A stretch of 64,000 bases of DNA, taken from positions 62,001 through 126,000 of the forward strand of contig NZ_NPEG01000010.1 in NCBI RefSeq assembly GCF_002812045.1, read 5' to 3'. This DNA comes from Leptospira haakeii. GTDB taxonomy: Bacteria; Spirochaetota; Leptospiria; Leptospirales; Leptospiraceae. Made by a program: the position numbers and the translations under genes. Below, one piece after another: positions 1 through 9,046 of this stretch. Under the pieces are notes generated by a model. The model was not told the origin of the DNA and did not search any database. It was given only the letters and a program-made list of their open reading frames with translations. Each line of letters opens with the position of its first letter. Position 1 is the stretch's first letter.

Positions 1-1
1 T

Positions 2-250
2 AAAATTTCCAGGGCCCTTGCCGAACCTAGGAGATTCCAGCTTTTACAATGTATCGGTTCCAAAAACGAACCGACTGCTTGCAGCACTCTGAATAAGTCC
101 CAAGATATAAGCCCAGCCACCCTCTCCCACCATATTAAAGAACTGGAAAATGCGGGCTTGATAGAAACCTCCAAAGAAGGCAAATTCGTAAGTATCACCC
201 TAAGAAGGGATATATTCAAGGCCTATCTGGACAAACTTTCCCAGATTTAG
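2..250 (+). CDS. ArsR-family HTH transcriptional regulator (3' part)
   Basis: The reading frame is open from base 2 to a TAG at 248-250 and has no start in the window, so only the last 82 residues are visible. They hold the winged-helix core of ArsR regulators: an entry helix reading ALAEPRRFQLLQCI, the recognition helix with SPATLSHHIKELENAGLI, and a wing ending KEGKFVSITL. This is the usual layout of SmtB/ArsR DNA-binding proteins, which repress until a ligand or stress releases them. No metal-site cysteine cluster is evident in the visible part. The next gene downstream on the same strand is an SDR oxidoreductase 134 bases away, preceded by an 18-bp palindrome that could be this protein's operator. 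Family call is firm; ligand unknown. Confidence 0.85.
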   Translation, partial: KISRALAEPRRFQLLQCIGSKNEPTACSTLNKSQDISPATLSHHIKELENAGLIETSKEGKFVSITLRRDIFKAYLDKLSQI

Positions 251-288
251 ATCGAACCGACCGACGCTCATTCTAGTTTCGTTAATTT

Positions 289-306
289 GATAATTATCGA
301 ATTATC
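289..306. promoter_or_regulatory. Perfect 7-4-7 palindrome, candidate ArsR operator
   Basis: GATAATT-ATCG-AATTATC is a perfect inverted repeat between the ArsR tail and the SDR gene. A TATAAAAT-like -10 lies further down at 346-353, so a protein bound at 289-306 would sit upstream of or across the -35 region. Size and position fit ArsR binding, but the A+T richness makes a chance palindrome possible. Confidence 0.4.
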
Positions 307-384
307 TAAATATTTTAAAAACAAATACTTCGATACTTGTCTAACTATAAAATTAATTAGATCCTAATATTCAGGAGTGATCTT

Positions 385-1134
385 ATGAGTCAGTTAAAAG
401 GTAAAGTCGCGGTGGTAACAGGAGCTTCCAAAGGGATTGGAGCAAGTATCGCTAAAACATTAGGTTCAGCAGGTGCATCCGTAGTTGTTAATTATTCTTC
501 CAGCAAGGAAGGTGCAGATAAGGTCGTTGCAGAGATCGAAAAAAACGGAGGCAAAGCAATCGCAGTCCAAGGTGATATGTCTAAGTCTTCCGACGTTAAA
601 CGATTATTTTCAGAAACGAAAAAGGCTTTCGGTTCGGTAAATATCCTAGTGAATAATGCAGGTGTATTCGAGTTCGCTCCCTTAGAAGCGGTAACGGAAG
701 ATGAGTTTCATAGACAAATGAATACGAATGTTCTAGGTCCTATACTTGCCACTCAGGAATCTCTGAACCATTTTTCTCCGGAAGGTGGATCAGTGATCAA
801 TATCAGTTCCATAGTGAGCGATAATCCTGTTCCAAATTCAGTTGTATATGCTTCCACTAAGGGTGCGTTGGATACTGTATCCCAAGTATTAGCTTTAGAG
901 CTGAGTTCCAAAAAGATCAGAGTGAATACGATCGCACCGGGTGGTGTGGAAACAGAAGGAGCTCATAGACTTGGAATGATAGGAAGTGATATGGAAAAAA
1001 TGATCGTTTCCAAAACTCCACTAGGAAGGTTAGGACAACCCGAAGACATAGCAAAGGTTGCGTTGTTCTTGGCATCCGAGGATTCTTATTGGCTTACGGG
1101 AGAAAGGATCAGTGCATCCGGTGGCTTTAGATAA
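385..1134 (+). CDS. SDR-family NAD(P)-dependent oxidoreductase
   Basis: A classical short-chain dehydrogenase/reductase of normal length (249 aa). Visible landmarks are the Rossmann nucleotide-binding motif TGASKGIG at residues 12-19, the structural NNAG at 90-93, and the catalytic set Ser142, Tyr155 and Lys159 (YASTKG). The Asn-Tyr-Ser run after the second strand, in place of an acidic residue, favours NADP(H). The C-terminal SASGGFR resembles FabG-like 3-oxoacyl reductases and glucose-1-dehydrogenase-type enzymes, and the substrate cannot be told from sequence. It starts at ATG after a GGAG-like ribosome site (cagGAGtgatctt). An ArsR gene precedes it and a crotonase gene follows, so a small acyl or xenobiotic redox role under ArsR control is an inference. 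Confidence 0.9.
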   Translation: MSQLKGKVAVVTGASKGIGASIAKTLGSAGASVVVNYSSSKEGADKVVAEIEKNGGKAIAVQGDMSKSSDVKRLFSETKKAFGSVNILVNNAGVFEFAPLEAVTEDEFHRQMNTNVLGPILATQESLNHFSPEGGSVINISSIVSDNPVPNSVVYASTKGALDTVSQVLALELSSKKIRVNTIAPGGVETEGAHRLGMIGSDMEKMIVSKTPLGRLGQPEDIAKVALFLASEDSYWLTGERISASGGFR

Positions 1135-1226
1135 AATTTTTTGAGTGTTTCGGGGTATGATTAGTTTGTGAATGAAACCATAAAATTCGAGTAGATCACT
1201 TATGTTGGAGCTTCTAATCATGCCCT

Positions 1227-2009
1227 ATGAACTATTTACGGGAACCAATCCAATTAAAAAACGGCAGAGCCGAATGTATTAAAATACAAACTAACGATCA
1301 AAATTCTCTGACCAGGGAAAATATGATAGAATTGGAAAATATTCTAGCTGAGATCGATAAGGACGATAATATTCGCGCAGTCGTTCTAAGTTCCGATAAT
1401 CCCAAATTTTTTTCCAACGGTATCGATGCAGAAAATATCCTAAATACTCCAAGAGAAAAACTCACCGCAGAGATGGGACAAATTGTAATCCTATTCGGCA
1501 AACTTTTAAGCTTCGGAAAACCTCTTCTTGCAGAAGTTACCGGTTACGCAATGGGTGGAGGTGCAGTTATGACTCTAGCCTGCGATTTTAAATTTATGTT
1601 GGAAGGTAAGGCAAGAATCGCATTCACTGAGGTTCTGGTTGGACTTCCTCTTCCGATCAGCTTTATTGATAAGCTTAAGATCACTGTTAAGTCGGAATAC
1701 TTAAACGAGGTTTGCCTTTTAGGAACCGCTTATAAGGCAGGAGAAGCAAAGGAAATTTCTTTGATCAATGAAACCGCCGAGAATAAGGAAGATTTGCATA
1801 AACTTGTTCTGAAAAAATTGGACGAAGTGATGTCAATCGCACCAAGCGCTTACAGAAGAACCAAGGCTGCCATCAACAAAGAGATCAATGATAAATTCGA
1901 ATCCCAGTTGGAATTCACCAAAAGTAGTTTTGAAGATCCTAAAGTAGTGGCAAATTTGTTGGAAGCAATGAGTGCTTTGAAAGAAAAGAGAAGACCGAAA
2001 CTCACCTAA
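1227..2009 (+). CDS. Enoyl-CoA hydratase/isomerase family protein
   Basis: A crotonase-fold protein of typical length (260 aa). The oxyanion-hole segments are visible as SNGIDAENIL near residue 63 and GYAMGGGAVM near 106-115. Hydratases carry two catalytic glutamates. The first position here is Val114 instead of Glu, while the second is kept as Glu135 (FTEVLVG). One retained glutamate is the pattern of delta3-delta2-enoyl-CoA isomerases, so an isomerase or other crotonase reaction is more likely than hydration. The ATG at 1227 is 16 bases after a GGAG. An earlier ATG at 1220 is in another frame. The gene follows the SDR gene by 92 bases on the same strand and could share its transcript. Confidence 0.85.
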   Translation: MNYLREPIQLKNGRAECIKIQTNDQNSLTRENMIELENILAEIDKDDNIRAVVLSSDNPKFFSNGIDAENILNTPREKLTAEMGQIVILFGKLLSFGKPLLAEVTGYAMGGGAVMTLACDFKFMLEGKARIAFTEVLVGLPLPISFIDKLKITVKSEYLNEVCLLGTAYKAGEAKEISLINETAENKEDLHKLVLKKLDEVMSIAPSAYRRTKAAINKEINDKFESQLEFTKSSFEDPKVVANLLEAMSALKEKRRPKLT

Positions 2010-2021
2010 TATTCGATTTTT

Positions 2022-3842
2022 TTAAATTTGGATCCTATAAGTTTGTAAATTTCCGAAGGTCCAAACTCCTAAAAATTTAGGATACAGGTCCTTCGGAATA
2101 TTTGCATCTACTAGATTACTTCCGAATTCGCTTCCAGTAAAACCAGAAATAGTAGTATTTGCTGAGCCTGCACTTACCGCCAGATACCCGGAACCGATAC
2201 TGTGAAAAATATAAACTCTTCCGGATAACGCAACTCCATCCGGATAAGTAACTGCTCCAGCAATCAAGTCTCCTAACCCATCCCCATTTATGTCGGAGAT
2301 TATAAGAGTATTTCCAAAAGATTGGTTAGCTGATTGTCCCACAATTAAATTTATAGAACCAGTGGAGATATTACTTCCATTGCTTAAATTTACGTAAATT
2401 CTCCCCTGGCTGGACAAATAACCAGGAGCGCCTGTGGCAAAATCGTCATAACCATCTCCATTAATATCTCCAAGCCGAGTTCCGAATCCTAAAGAACTTA
2501 AAACAAAAGCGGTGGCTACAGCATTCGCACTTGAAGCTGCAGAAGCAGTGATTCCGCTTGTAGTTCCCGTACTGTTAAATACATAACTTCTTCCAAAAAA
2601 GCCGTTGTATTGAGGAGCTCCTACTGCGAGATCAGCGTATCCGTCTCCATTTACATCTCCAGTATTTACAACGATCCCAAAATTACTCGTAGTCTCTCCA
2701 ACTATCGTAGTATTTGCTGCTGTATAAGAATTTACTGTAACTCCTGCAGTTCCAGTACTATGGAAGATCCAAACCGCTCCCGCAGATCCGGAGTATGCGT
2801 TTCCACCTACGATCAGATCTGAAAATCCATCTCCATTAATATCTCCAAGCCCAATCCCGCAGGCAAAATTACTTGAACCAGGACCTGAAATAGTTGTTCC
2901 AGCGGTGGAAGAAATGCCTCCGGATCCAGTACTATAATAGATGAATGCGAGTCCCGAAAACCCCGAAACACGATATGCACCATTTGCGAGATCATCGTAT
3001 CCGTCCCCATTTACATCTCCCAATGCAATCGAATAACCAAATTCATTTGAACCTGTGTAAGTCAGGACACGATCTGCACTGGAGGCTGCGTTAGTTGTAA
3101 TGCCGGAAGAACCTCCATGAAAAATATAAGTAATCCCTTGTAATCCTGAATAATCGGAGGCTCCTATTGCAAGATCACCATATCCATCTCCATTCACATC
3201 TCCCATTGCAGAAGTATAACCCATTCTTGTTTGGCCTGTAATGGAATGATCCGCCATAGTTGTATCTGTTGCGGCAATACCGGAAGCTCCTCCGTAAAAA
3301 ATATAAGCAATTCCAGCACCAGAGGCATCTCCAGGAGCTGTCACTGCTACGTCTGCATAACCGTCCCCGTTTAGGTCTCTATTATATCCTTTTCTAATAT
3401 TCAGGCTTAAGACCGTGGAAAGATTCGCGCTGGAATCCACACTTCTGATATTGATCGTATGGAAAGAATTATGCTTCCAAGTAGAAGAGCCGCTAGGCAA
3501 AGCAAAACTCCAGGTGGTCGTTCCAGTCGCAGTAGCGTAAGTTCCTCCATCGATACTAATCTGCACTGCGGAAACTAAAATATCATCAGAAGATGTACCA
3601 TAGAGAAATCCAGTCTCCACTGTGGGTCTTCCGGAACTAGGAAGATTTGTGATCGTGACTGTAGGGATTCCAGTAGTCGTGCTCGCATCTACGCAGGTAT
3701 CCCCCGTAACTAAACAGGCGACCTGAGCCTCGAGCATTGCTTCGAATGCGAGATTCATAGATTTGAGCGAACAGGATCCTAAAAAGAAAAGAAGAAGGGC
3801 CGCTACTCCAGAATGAATTCCATTTTTCAGAAATTTTCGCAT
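2022..3842 (-). CDS. FG-GAP repeat (integrin alpha-like beta-propeller) lipoprotein
   Basis: The chosen start, ATG at 3842, gives a 606-aa protein beginning with a lipoprotein signal peptide (MRKFLKNG, hydrophobic core, then LGSC). The frame is open to 3938, but that extension would bury the signal peptide. After an Ig/fibronectin-like stretch come seven FG-GAP units. Each opens with a calcium-loop motif of the form D-V/I/L-N-G-D-G-x-x-D and ends near a YIFHG/YIFHS segment, which is enough for one complete seven-bladed propeller. FG-GAP propellers are calcium-binding adhesion or ligand domains, so an outer-surface role is likely. It runs convergent to the crotonase gene, 12 bases away, and divergent from the next lipoprotein. 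The ligand is unknown. Confidence 0.88.
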   Translation of the reverse strand: MRKFLKNGIHSGVAALLLFFLGSCSLKSMNLAFEAMLEAQVACLVTGDTCVDASTTTGIPTVTITNLPSSGRPTVETGFLYGTSSDDILVSAVQISIDGGTYATATGTTTWSFALPSGSSTWKHNSFHTINIRSVDSSANLSTVLSLNIRKGYNRDLNGDGYADVAVTAPGDASGAGIAYIFYGGASGIAATDTTMADHSITGQTRMGYTSAMGDVNGDGYGDLAIGASDYSGLQGITYIFHGGSSGITTNAASSADRVLTYTGSNEFGYSIALGDVNGDGYDDLANGAYRVSGFSGLAFIYYSTGSGGISSTAGTTISGPGSSNFACGIGLGDINGDGFSDLIVGGNAYSGSAGAVWIFHSTGTAGVTVNSYTAANTTIVGETTSNFGIVVNTGDVNGDGYADLAVGAPQYNGFFGRSYVFNSTGTTSGITASAASSANAVATAFVLSSLGFGTRLGDINGDGYDDFATGAPGYLSSQGRIYVNLSNGSNISTGSINLIVGQSANQSFGNTLIISDINGDGLGDLIAGAVTYPDGVALSGRVYIFHSIGSGYLAVSAGSANTTISGFTGSEFGSNLVDANIPKDLYPKFLGVWTFGNLQTYRIQI

Positions 3843-4108
3843 GCAAATATATTTACATTCGATCGCAGACCCCGTTACAATCCAATTAGAAAAAATTGAG
3901 AAACAAATCGGGATTTTAGAAAAAAAATACCCCCTCATTTGAGGGATATTTCAAAATTTCTAATCCAAACACCCATTCCGGAATCAGTAGCGTTCGTTCC
4001 AAACTCACCTCCCAACATGGTTTTCCCATCAAATTCCTCAGAACGGCTTGTCTGTTTTTTCAGAAGCCAACCCTAAAACAAACGAGAGTTATACGAGGGA
4101 GTTAAGAC

Positions 4109-5776
4109 ATGAAAAAATTTCTGAAAGACGAGAAATTCCAGGACATTCTTCTAAAAACTGCCCTGTTAATAGTCGCCTTACTTCTAATCGTACTTTTATC
4201 CACAGGATGTAATAACGCAAAAGCAGTGAGTATAGATGCAAGCTCCTCCGCGATAGGAGCAATCGCATTTGATGGAAACATAGGGGTTTTCGGAAGTAAT
4301 ACTCCAGGACCTTCTCTTGTTAAAGTTAACGTTATCGGATACTTGAACAAGTCAGGCAAAGAGATGAATCTAATTCTGACAAACACTGATACTTCCGAAA
4401 CTCAAACACTACAAATTTCGGCTAATGGAACCTTCTCCTTTCCAGATACTTTAGATCCAGGTACAAATTTTACAATCGACCTTGGAACTTATACAGGAGG
4501 ACAAAACTGCACTCTCACTGGAGATTCCGGCAAGGCAGGCTTAGTAGCTGCTTCTAAAATCGATTGTGAAAGGAACTTGGCGGTTTTCGGGACCTGGTTT
4601 TCAGGAAGTGTTCCGATCATGAATCTTTATCAAGTGAACCAGAAAACTTCTACAGTGGTAGGAACTCCTATGTTTTTCAGCACCAGCGCAGGGTTGCCCA
4701 TGCTGGATCTAGTCTGGTCCGGAAATAAATACCTAGCAGTTTGGACCCCTACGGGAAATACGATCAAAGCCAGATTTCTGGATATCGAACAAACAACTAT
4801 AGGTTCTGATATTACGGTGTCAGGAACTATCTCAACCGCTCCAGGAGCAAAGATCAGCACGTTATCTGCCGCTTATAATGCGGATCTGGATGAGTTCGTA
4901 GTTGTGTTTGTAGAATTCGGTGGAAGTACTTCCTTCTCAAATTTAGTAAGATACATCCGTATCCATCCAGATGGTACCTTAATTGGAACTCCTACAACCA
5001 TCAAATCTGTTCTTGGAACAATTGGATCCACTTTCGGATATTCGGATGTAATTTGGGATGGGAGCAAATATGCAACTGCATTCGAATTTCATGATAATGA
5101 TACGGATGATGCACCTAATAATTATCTAGCTGTATATAGTTTTACGAACGGTGCTGCTACTCAGGTAAATCAATTGTTCTTAGCTTCCGGAACCGGTTCC
5201 ACTGGAGCAATTTTCCCAGTAAGTTCTGCAGGTGCAGCTTATCCGAAATTTATAAGAACTTCTTCTGATGTATGGCTTTTCTTTAATAGATCTAATATGG
5301 GAAACACAGACAATACAATTGATTCCAGCTTAATGGAGTGGAGAAATTTGTCAGGAGTTCCTGCACAGATCAGAAGAGATACGAATCCAAATGGTTGTAA
5401 TCCGAATGGTGCCGGATTCCAAACCTATGTTCCTTCTCCCGGAAACCTAGGCTCAAGAGTATTAATGGGTTATGATCTGAGATGTACCCAAAGCGGTTCC
5501 TTGTTCTTTGATGTATATCATTCTCCTATGAACTCTAGTAGCGGAGCTTTGGGAGCCATTACGAATTATTCAGGAAGTACGCTTGGACAGAATTTCACTT
5601 TAGGAAGTTCCACTACTTGCAGGACTTCCAGATGTTATACAAGTGCAGGGGCATTAGGCGACGGGGTATATATCCTAGATCCTAATTTTGACGGAAGCAC
5701 TCATACTTTCTATTCGATCAAACTCTCTTCTCCGGGAAATTCTGTGGATTTCCCAGTTCAAACTTCTATCCAGTAA
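4109..5776 (+). CDS. Hypothetical lipoprotein with a predicted beta-rich ectodomain
   Basis: A 555-aa protein with a long hydrophobic signal segment ending LLSTGC, a lipobox with the acylated Cys at residue 34. The first 120 mature residues look like a small beta-sandwich of the kind seen in Leptospira surface proteins. The remainder carries repeated W-x-G-x-K-Y-x-x-x-x motifs (WSGNKYLAVW, WDGSKYATAFEF), which suggests a degenerate propeller or sheet. No enzymatic motif was recognised. A strong ribosome site (GAGGGA, 4095-4100) precedes the ATG. The next gene starts 28 bases downstream and has a related N-terminal domain, so the two are probably one transcript. Function unknown. Confidence 0.8.
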   Translation: MKKFLKDEKFQDILLKTALLIVALLLIVLLSTGCNNAKAVSIDASSSAIGAIAFDGNIGVFGSNTPGPSLVKVNVIGYLNKSGKEMNLILTNTDTSETQTLQISANGTFSFPDTLDPGTNFTIDLGTYTGGQNCTLTGDSGKAGLVAASKIDCERNLAVFGTWFSGSVPIMNLYQVNQKTSTVVGTPMFFSTSAGLPMLDLVWSGNKYLAVWTPTGNTIKARFLDIEQTTIGSDITVSGTISTAPGAKISTLSAAYNADLDEFVVVFVEFGGSTSFSNLVRYIRIHPDGTLIGTPTTIKSVLGTIGSTFGYSDVIWDGSKYATAFEFHDNDTDDAPNNYLAVYSFTNGAATQVNQLFLASGTGSTGAIFPVSSAGAAYPKFIRTSSDVWLFFNRSNMGNTDNTIDSSLMEWRNLSGVPAQIRRDTNPNGCNPNGAGFQTYVPSPGNLGSRVLMGYDLRCTQSGSLFFDVYHSPMNSSSGALGAITNYSGSTLGQNFTLGSSTTCRTSRCYTSAGALGDGVYILDPNFDGSTHTFYSIKLSSPGNSVDFPVQTSIQ

Positions 5777-5804
5777 ACTTGGGCAAGGATCCTAGTTAAG
5801 AAAA

Positions 5805-8222
5805 ATGAAATATTATTCTTACAGGATCCTATTTTTTCTTATTTTCTTTTTATCAAATATTTATTGCTATAAGCCTCCGCAAGCATCCACACTTTTAGAT
5901 CTTTTTAGTTTAAAAATGGATCTGGATGCATTTAATACGCCTATAAAAGTTTCCGTCCAAGTCTCAGGTTTAAGTTCAGGAACTCTTACTATTTCCAATC
6001 TATTGGGAGAAAATTTGGATTTTCCTTCTAACGGGACTCAGGCATTCCCTACTCTGGTCAAAATAGGAGACCAATATTCAGTTTCTATAATAGGAATATC
6101 AGGCGCGTCCGCTCAGCAAGAATGTAAGATTAGTAATCCGGACGGACCGATCGTATATCCTAAGACCGTAATATTTATCAGTTGTGGGAAGATATTCTAT
6201 GATCTATCCGTAAAGGTGATCGGCTTGGATCCTTCGATTGCAGGGACATCTCCTTTAATTTTACAGAATATGTCCGACAAAATCACTTTTACTGCAGATG
6301 GAACAAAAACATTCGCACATAAAGTGGGAGATTCGGCAAATTATTCCGTTAGTTTTATCTCTATTCCTACGGGGCATTCCTGCATATTCATTCCGAACGG
6401 TTCCGGAAGTGGAACCATGTCCGGGGGAGCAGTAACCCTACTCTTAGATTGTATTTCAGTTTTAGAAATTTTTCCTAAGTCCAAGGTACTCACTCCGAAT
6501 GGTAAAGTTTCGATTAAACTTTCCTTTCATGGAGTGGATCCTGGAAGTTGTAGTTTCGATCCGATTTCTATTTCAGGAAAAAATAATGTAGCTTCTCTTG
6601 CGAATCCGCCTAGTATTACTTATCCATCCGCACCGGATGATGATACAATTGTAATCACTCCCAATTCTCCGGATAAATGGGGATCTCCCGGAAATTCATT
6701 TTTTGAATTAGTGGGTTGTACTGCCAAAAGCCTGCCGGCCCAAAATGGAAACCCGATCCATTATGATTTTATAACTTCCTCGAATATTCGTTTAGTGGAT
6801 GAAACTAATGGAATAGATGATCCAGGATGCGGAACCGGTTTTGGCTCGAATGCTTTCTGTAAGAGTATAGAAAAGGGAGTCCAAGAATGTGACTCTAGCG
6901 GATCTATCTGTTCTGTTTTTGTTGCCGAAGGAAGTTACACTCCTATTTCCCAAATTTTCTTAAGCGGAAATACTTCCTTATTCGGCGGTTTTAGTCCAGG
7001 ATTTCCTGATCTGGATTCTGACCCAAGCATTCACCCCACAAGAATTGTAGATGATACACTTTCCAGTTGCGGGACTTCCTTCTCGAATTTCTGTAATGCA
7101 ATTTTGATCTCTACTACTTCTTTGAGCTCACCGACTACAAACCTTTCAGTGAGTGGGTTCCAGATACAGATGAATCTAACCGGAGATTATTCCACTGGGA
7201 TCCAAGTTTTGGATTCAAGAACCAATCTAGGACAGATCATCATCTCTAAAAATATGGTTTTTGGAAATGAAACGAACTCGAGTGGTTTTGGGATCCGTGC
7301 AGGATTAATAATCAATCAATCCGATCATGTTTTAGTAACGGAAAATTGGTTAAGAGGAGGTTCAGGAAGATCTCATTCGATAGGAGTTATGTTAGAAGGT
7401 TCCGGTTCCACTTTACAACCCATCATACTTTCCAGAAATATTTTAGATGGATTGGTCAGTATAGAACCTGCGGGATTCAGCGCCGGACTTTGGATAGAAA
7501 CAGGAATTTTCGAAGGGGCAATCGTTTCCGAAAATAAGATAAATCCATATCAATATCTAAATCCGGGTTTGATTTCCGAAAATTCTTATGGAATCATTTT
7601 TACAGATGCAGTAGATTCCAGTAATATTATAAATAATGATATTTATATAGGAAATTCTAAAAACTCTTCTTTAGGAAATTCTGTAGGGATATTTACTCAG
7701 GCAGGATTCGGAATTCATAAAATTCTAAATAACCAAATTTTCTCCAGAAATCTATCCGCAAATAGTGCAGGTATTATTTTCGGAAGTCCTCCTGAACCAA
7801 CTTCCGTCGTAAGAGGGAATAATTATTTTGTGAGTGTACCTGTAGTCATAGGTTTTGACCAATATATCTTCTGTGGAAGCACATTAAACCAAGAAGATTG
7901 TGTTCATCCAATTTCTGGACAATTTGTAGGGGATTTTTCAAATAGTTACGGTGCAGATCCTAAGTTTGTAGATACGACCGAGATAGAAAAGATTTGGAAT
8001 TTTAATCTTCCTTTTGGAATTCCATCATCTGCAAATTCTCCTTGTTCTTCACTTTATGGTGGAGTAGATCTGAGTACGATCACACTTCCAATTACTGCAA
8101 TCCCATTCCTACAAACTGATTTTTATGGAAGTCCAAGAACAAATTCGTCTAGTCCATTTGCTCCACCGGGAGCCGGTTCTATTTCGATTGGCGCAATAGA
8201 ATCAGATACAAATTGTTTTTGA
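5805..8222 (+). CDS. Secreted or lipoprotein with right-handed beta-helix-like region
   Basis: An 805-aa protein with a hydrophobic N-terminus ending SNIYC, a plausible but weak spirochaetal lipobox. Residues about 40-220 contain two related beta-domains, each with a GTKTF or GTQAF-type turn and conserved cysteines, resembling the N-terminal domain of the preceding lipoprotein. From about residue 340 (VDETNGIDDPGCGTG) the protein changes to short repeating strands rich in N, S and G with I/V ladders, typical of parallel beta-helices. It ends with a GAGSISIGAIE motif common in choice-of-anchor beta-helix proteins. It is probably surface exposed and may bind polysaccharide or act as an adhesin. 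It lies 28 bases after the upstream lipoprotein. Confidence 0.78.
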   Translation: MKYYSYRILFFLIFFLSNIYCYKPPQASTLLDLFSLKMDLDAFNTPIKVSVQVSGLSSGTLTISNLLGENLDFPSNGTQAFPTLVKIGDQYSVSIIGISGASAQQECKISNPDGPIVYPKTVIFISCGKIFYDLSVKVIGLDPSIAGTSPLILQNMSDKITFTADGTKTFAHKVGDSANYSVSFISIPTGHSCIFIPNGSGSGTMSGGAVTLLLDCISVLEIFPKSKVLTPNGKVSIKLSFHGVDPGSCSFDPISISGKNNVASLANPPSITYPSAPDDDTIVITPNSPDKWGSPGNSFFELVGCTAKSLPAQNGNPIHYDFITSSNIRLVDETNGIDDPGCGTGFGSNAFCKSIEKGVQECDSSGSICSVFVAEGSYTPISQIFLSGNTSLFGGFSPGFPDLDSDPSIHPTRIVDDTLSSCGTSFSNFCNAILISTTSLSSPTTNLSVSGFQIQMNLTGDYSTGIQVLDSRTNLGQIIISKNMVFGNETNSSGFGIRAGLIINQSDHVLVTENWLRGGSGRSHSIGVMLEGSGSTLQPIILSRNILDGLVSIEPAGFSAGLWIETGIFEGAIVSENKINPYQYLNPGLISENSYGIIFTDAVDSSNIINNDIYIGNSKNSSLGNSVGIFTQAGFGIHKILNNQIFSRNLSANSAGIIFGSPPEPTSVVRGNNYFVSVPVVIGFDQYIFCGSTLNQEDCVHPISGQFVGDFSNSYGADPKFVDTTEIEKIWNFNLPFGIPSSANSPCSSLYGGVDLSTITLPITAIPFLQTDFYGSPRTNSSSPFAPPGAGSISIGAIESDTNCF

Positions 8223-8312
8223 AATCTTCTTATACCAAAGACCAATAAAATTCGAAACGATCCGCGCGGATTTATGACTTGATAGATCCTAATCAGTGCT
8301 TTCCATGGAAGT

Positions 8313-8831
8313 ATGTCAGACATTTCGATTTACGAAATTACAGTAACACAAGTAATCAAAAACCTAGAACATCTAAAACGATTTATAGATAAGGGCAAAA
8401 GTTTCGCCGAATCCAAAAAGATCGAAATAGATGTTTTATTAAATTCAAGACTCGCCCCGGACCAATACAATCTCATCCGACAGATCCAGTTGGCCTGCGA
8501 TACGGCAAAATTAGGAGCAGCTCGCTTAACTGGAAAACATTTCCAAACACATGATGATAAGGAAAAAACTCTTTCGGAAGTAATCGATAGGATTGATTCG
8601 GTTGTTGGTATTCTGAAAGGCCTGAAACCGGAAGATTATAAAGAAGCTTCCGATATCAAAATTTCTTTGCCTCGTTGGGAAGGGAAATCCCTTACCGGAA
8701 AGGAATATGCCCTTCATCATATGATCCCGAATTTCTTCTTTCATATAGTAACTGCTTACGATATACTTAGGCATAATGGAGTCGAACTGGGTAAGAAGGA
8801 TTATCTGGGAGATTTTCCTTTTAAATCATAG
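8313..8831 (+). CDS. DUF1993 domain-containing protein
   Basis: A 172-aa cytoplasmic protein without signal or membrane segment. It matches the DUF1993 family along its whole length. These are all-helical, DinB-like four-helix-bundle proteins, with a conserved central RQIQLACDTAKLGAARL helix and a C-terminal HHMIPNFFFHIVTAYDILRH segment. The biochemical role of the family is not established. The ATG at 8313 is the natural start. The gene is alone in its unit. A GC-rich structured repeat begins 57 bases after the stop codon and may form the end of its transcript. Confidence 0.85.
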   Translation: MSDISIYEITVTQVIKNLEHLKRFIDKGKSFAESKKIEIDVLLNSRLAPDQYNLIRQIQLACDTAKLGAARLTGKHFQTHDDKEKTLSEVIDRIDSVVGILKGLKPEDYKEASDIKISLPRWEGKSLTGKEYALHHMIPNFFFHIVTAYDILRHNGVELGKKDYLGDFPFKS

Positions 8832-8887
8832 CGTCGAAGTTACTACATTTTTGCGCCTTCGCGACTCCGCGTGAGTTTACGCAGCTC

Positions 8888-8960
8888 GCGCCAGGGATCG
8901 ACGCGGGTGTCGCAAAGCGACCGAAGCGGAGAGCCCGACCGCCTTCAGCGGGGGCGCCCT
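8888..8960 (+). repeat. GC-rich structured repeat, copy 1
   Basis: A 73-bp GC-rich island in A+T-rich surroundings. It opens with GCGCCAGGGAT and closes with GGCGCCCT, and the ends can pair (GCGCC 8888-8892 with GGCGC 8953-8957). Inside are two hairpins, GTCGC-AAA-GCGAC (8909-8921) and CCGC-CTTCA-GCGG (8939-8951), separated by a single-stranded segment containing GCGGAGAGCCCG. Copy 2 at 46593-46692 has the same ends, the same AGCCCG joint and hairpins at the same places with different sequence. Both copies lie at the 3' end of a plus-strand gene in the same orientation. Confidence 0.75.
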
Positions 8961-8994
8961 TCATTTTTTTTCTCAAATTTCCACTTTTTCCATA

Positions 8995-9046
8995 CTTAGG
9001 TATTTACCTAAGTTTATTCTTATGATATAGTTAGGTAAGTGCCTAA
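8995..9046. promoter_or_regulatory. Paired palindromes, probable ArsR autoregulatory operators
   Basis: Two related palindromes lie about 35 bp apart centre to centre. The first is perfect, CTTAGGTA-TT-TACCTAAG at 8995-9012. The second is TTAGG-TAAGTG-CCTAA at 9031-9046 and covers the GTG start at 9039. A TATGAT -10 candidate (9021-9026) lies between them. A dimer at each site would block both polymerase and ribosome, as expected for autorepression of the ArsR gene that starts here. Confidence 0.65.

Noticed and set aside
2160..3400. Repeated DNA pattern that could suggest a tandem repeat array or CRISPR
   Set aside because: The repeats encode the seven FG-GAP units (calcium-loop codons) and are spaced by variable coding sequence, not by uniform spacers.
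3843..3938. N-terminal extension of the FG-GAP lipoprotein to 3938
   Set aside because: It would place 32 residues before a clear lipoprotein signal peptide, which begins at the ATG at 3842.
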